From NCBI GenBank assembly GCA_045641505.1, contig JAZUHB010000038.1:1-6861 (forward strand): 6,861 nucleotides of DNA. Direction: 5' to 3'. Below, in pieces: positions 5,517 to 6,861 of this stretch (its first letter is position 1; the number at the start of each line of letters is the position of its first letter). The DNA is from JAZQNF01 sp045641505 (lineage in GTDB: Bacteria > Bacillota > Clostridia > Lachnospirales > Bianqueaceae). The notes below the pieces were generated by a model, which was not told where the DNA came from, did no database searches, and saw only the letters and a program-made list of their open reading frames with translations. The position numbers and the translations under genes are program-made.

Positions 5517-6861
5517 ATGGATCGAAATAAGTTTTTGCCTACTCAGGCCTCTGACGTCTCCGGACAGCTGGATTTCATCCTCGTGTCCGGAGATGCTTAT
5601 GTAGACCATCCTTCCTTCGCGCCCGCGCTGATCGGACGTTTCCTGGAGAGCCTGGGCTTTTCCGTCGGCATCATCGCGCAGCCCGAGTTCCACACGAAGG
5701 ACGATTTCGCGCGCCTCGGCCGTCCGCGGCTTGCCTTCGTGGCCTCCGCCGGCAACATGGACAGTCTGGTCTGCAATTACACGGCCGCGAAGAAAAAGCG
5801 CAATCAGGACTATTTCTCGCCCGGCATGCAGGCGGGGCTCCGGCCGGACCGGGCGACCATCGTCTACTGCAACCGGATCCGCGAGGCCTTCCCGAACGTC
5901 CCTGTGATGATTGCGGGCATCGAGGCGAGCCTGCGCCGCTTCGCGCATTACGATTACTGGGATGACAAGGTCCGCCGCTCGATTCTGATCGATTCCGGCG
6001 CGGATCTTCTGATCTACGGCATGGCGGAGCACGCGATCGCGGCGATTGCGAAGCGGCTTGCGGCCGGCGAACGTCTGTCTCAGATTCGGGGCATCCCCGG
6101 CACCTGCTATCTGGCCGATGAGCTGCCGGAGGGTCATGTCGAGATTCCCTCGTATGAAGAGGTCTGCGAGGACAAGCTGGCTTACGCGAAGGCCTTCGGC
6201 ACGGAATGGCGCGAACAGGATCCGATCCGCGGCAAGGATCTGGCCCAGAAGCACCGCGAGAAATACGTTGTCGTCGAAAGGCCTGCGATGCCGCTGAACC
6301 GCGAGGAGCTGGACGCGCTGGCGCGCCTTCCGTTCACTCTTGAGGCGCATCCCGACTACGATGACGCGGGCGGGATCCCGGCGCTCGAGGAGGTCAAGTT
6401 CTCTCTCTCCGCGAACCGCGGCTGCTTCGGCGAATGCGCGTTCTGCGCGCTGGCCTTCCACCAGGGGCGGATCGTGCAGAGCCGTTCCTGCGAATCGCTG
6501 GTGGAGGAGGCGAAGCTCCTCACGAAGCTGCCCGATTTCAAGGGCTACATCAGCGACGTGGGCGGCCCCACGGCGAACTTCCGCCACCCCTCCTGCGAAA
6601 AGCAGCGCAAAGCCGGGATGTGCGCCAACCGAAGCTGCCTCTCCCCGGAGCCCTGCCCCAACATTGACGCCGACCACAGCGAATATCTTGCGCTTTTGCG
6701 GAAGCTCCGCACCATCAACGGCGTGAAAAAGGTGTTTATCCGCTCCGGCATCCGATTTGACTATATGCTGGCAGACCCTGATGATACATTCTTTAAAGAG
6801 CTTTTAAAATATCATATAAGCGGTCAGCTCAGAGTTGCGCCAGAGCATATATCTGACAATG
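5517..6861 (+). CDS. ygiQ: YgiQ-family radical SAM protein (3' end beyond window)
   Basis: The frame is open from ATG 5517 to the window end, giving 448 codons; the C-terminal part, including the family's usual C-terminal domain, is not in the window. The N-terminal YgiQ domain is clear: FLPTQ (7-11) at the start, then VSGDAYVDHPSF and GIIAQPEF. The radical SAM cluster motif CxxxCxxC is at Cys303, Cys307 and Cys310, within RGCFGECAFC. It is followed by SDVGGPTANF, a set of further cysteines and the conserved RSGIRFDY (409-416). These proteins bind a 4Fe-4S cluster and SAM; the substrate is not established, so I give no reaction. Only one base separates the glnS stop from this ATG and no Shine-Dalgarno sequence is visible before it, so translation probably depends on coupling to glnS. 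From about 6771 to the end the codon use becomes AT-rich although the frame and family match continue. Confidence 0.94.
   Translation, partial: MDRNKFLPTQASDVSGQLDFILVSGDAYVDHPSFAPALIGRFLESLGFSVGIIAQPEFHTKDDFARLGRPRLAFVASAGNMDSLVCNYTAAKKKRNQDYFSPGMQAGLRPDRATIVYCNRIREAFPNVPVMIAGIEASLRRFAHYDYWDDKVRRSILIDSGADLLIYGMAEHAIAAIAKRLAAGERLSQIRGIPGTCYLADELPEGHVEIPSYEEVCEDKLAYAKAFGTEWREQDPIRGKDLAQKHREKYVVVERPAMPLNREELDALARLPFTLEAHPDYDDAGGIPALEEVKFSLSANRGCFGECAFCALAFHQGRIVQSRSCESLVEEAKLLTKLPDFKGYISDVGGPTANFRHPSCEKQRKAGMCANRSCLSPEPCPNIDADHSEYLALLRKLRTINGVKKVFIRSGIRFDYMLADPDDTFFKELLKYHISGQLRVAPEHISDN

Noticed and set aside
5430..6677. Long minus-strand open frame (415 codons) opposite the ygiQ-type gene
   Set aside because: It overlaps the glnS end and the ygiQ coding region, whose conserved cysteines and motifs are on the plus strand.
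1..6861. CRISPR array, tRNA, rRNA, insertion sequence, toxin-antitoxin or defence genes
   Set aside because: No spaced direct repeats, no tRNA-like or rRNA segments, no transposase or terminal inverted repeats, and no small paired genes were seen. The space is almost fully taken by the five genes described.

Overview
The window reads as an ordinary, GC-rich chromosomal segment (mostly about 60% G+C) from a bacterium, most likely a Clostridia-type Firmicute. The evidence for that is the strong GGAGG-like ribosome binding sites, a UUG start, near-consensus sigma-A promoters, a secreted protein with a Cna_B/SpaA-like domain, and Firmicute-looking YgiQ, RF3 and YchF sequences. The lineage is an inference from protein resemblance and was not checked by a search.

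Layout. Positions 1-899 hold the 5' part of a minus-strand gene for a predicted exported protein: signal peptide, Ser/Glu/Pro-rich linker, Cna_B-like beta domain, then an unrecognised region cut by the window edge. Positions 900-1083 are a 184-bp divergent control region with a promoter for each direction. A compact plus-strand cluster follows with no visible terminator inside it: ychF (1084-2181), prfC (2206-3807), glnS (3821-5515) and the start of a ygiQ-type radical SAM gene (5517 to beyond 6861). The gaps are 24, 13 and 1 bp, so the four genes very probably form one operon read from the promoter at 1024-1051.

Functionally the operon is centred on translation. YchF is a ribosome-associated P-loop ATPase, RF3 recycles class-I release factors and GlnRS charges tRNA-Gln directly. 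YgiQ is a conserved radical SAM/FeS protein of unsettled function, apparently translationally coupled to glnS. GlnRS is noteworthy because many Gram-positive bacteria lack it and make Gln-tRNA through GatCAB instead.

I found no mobile element, CRISPR array, tRNA, rRNA or toxin-antitoxin locus, and no clear new system. The most unusual signal is an abrupt switch to AT-rich codon use in the last roughly 90-100 bases, inside the conserved ygiQ frame. It could be recombination with a low-GC relative or a chimeric assembly join.
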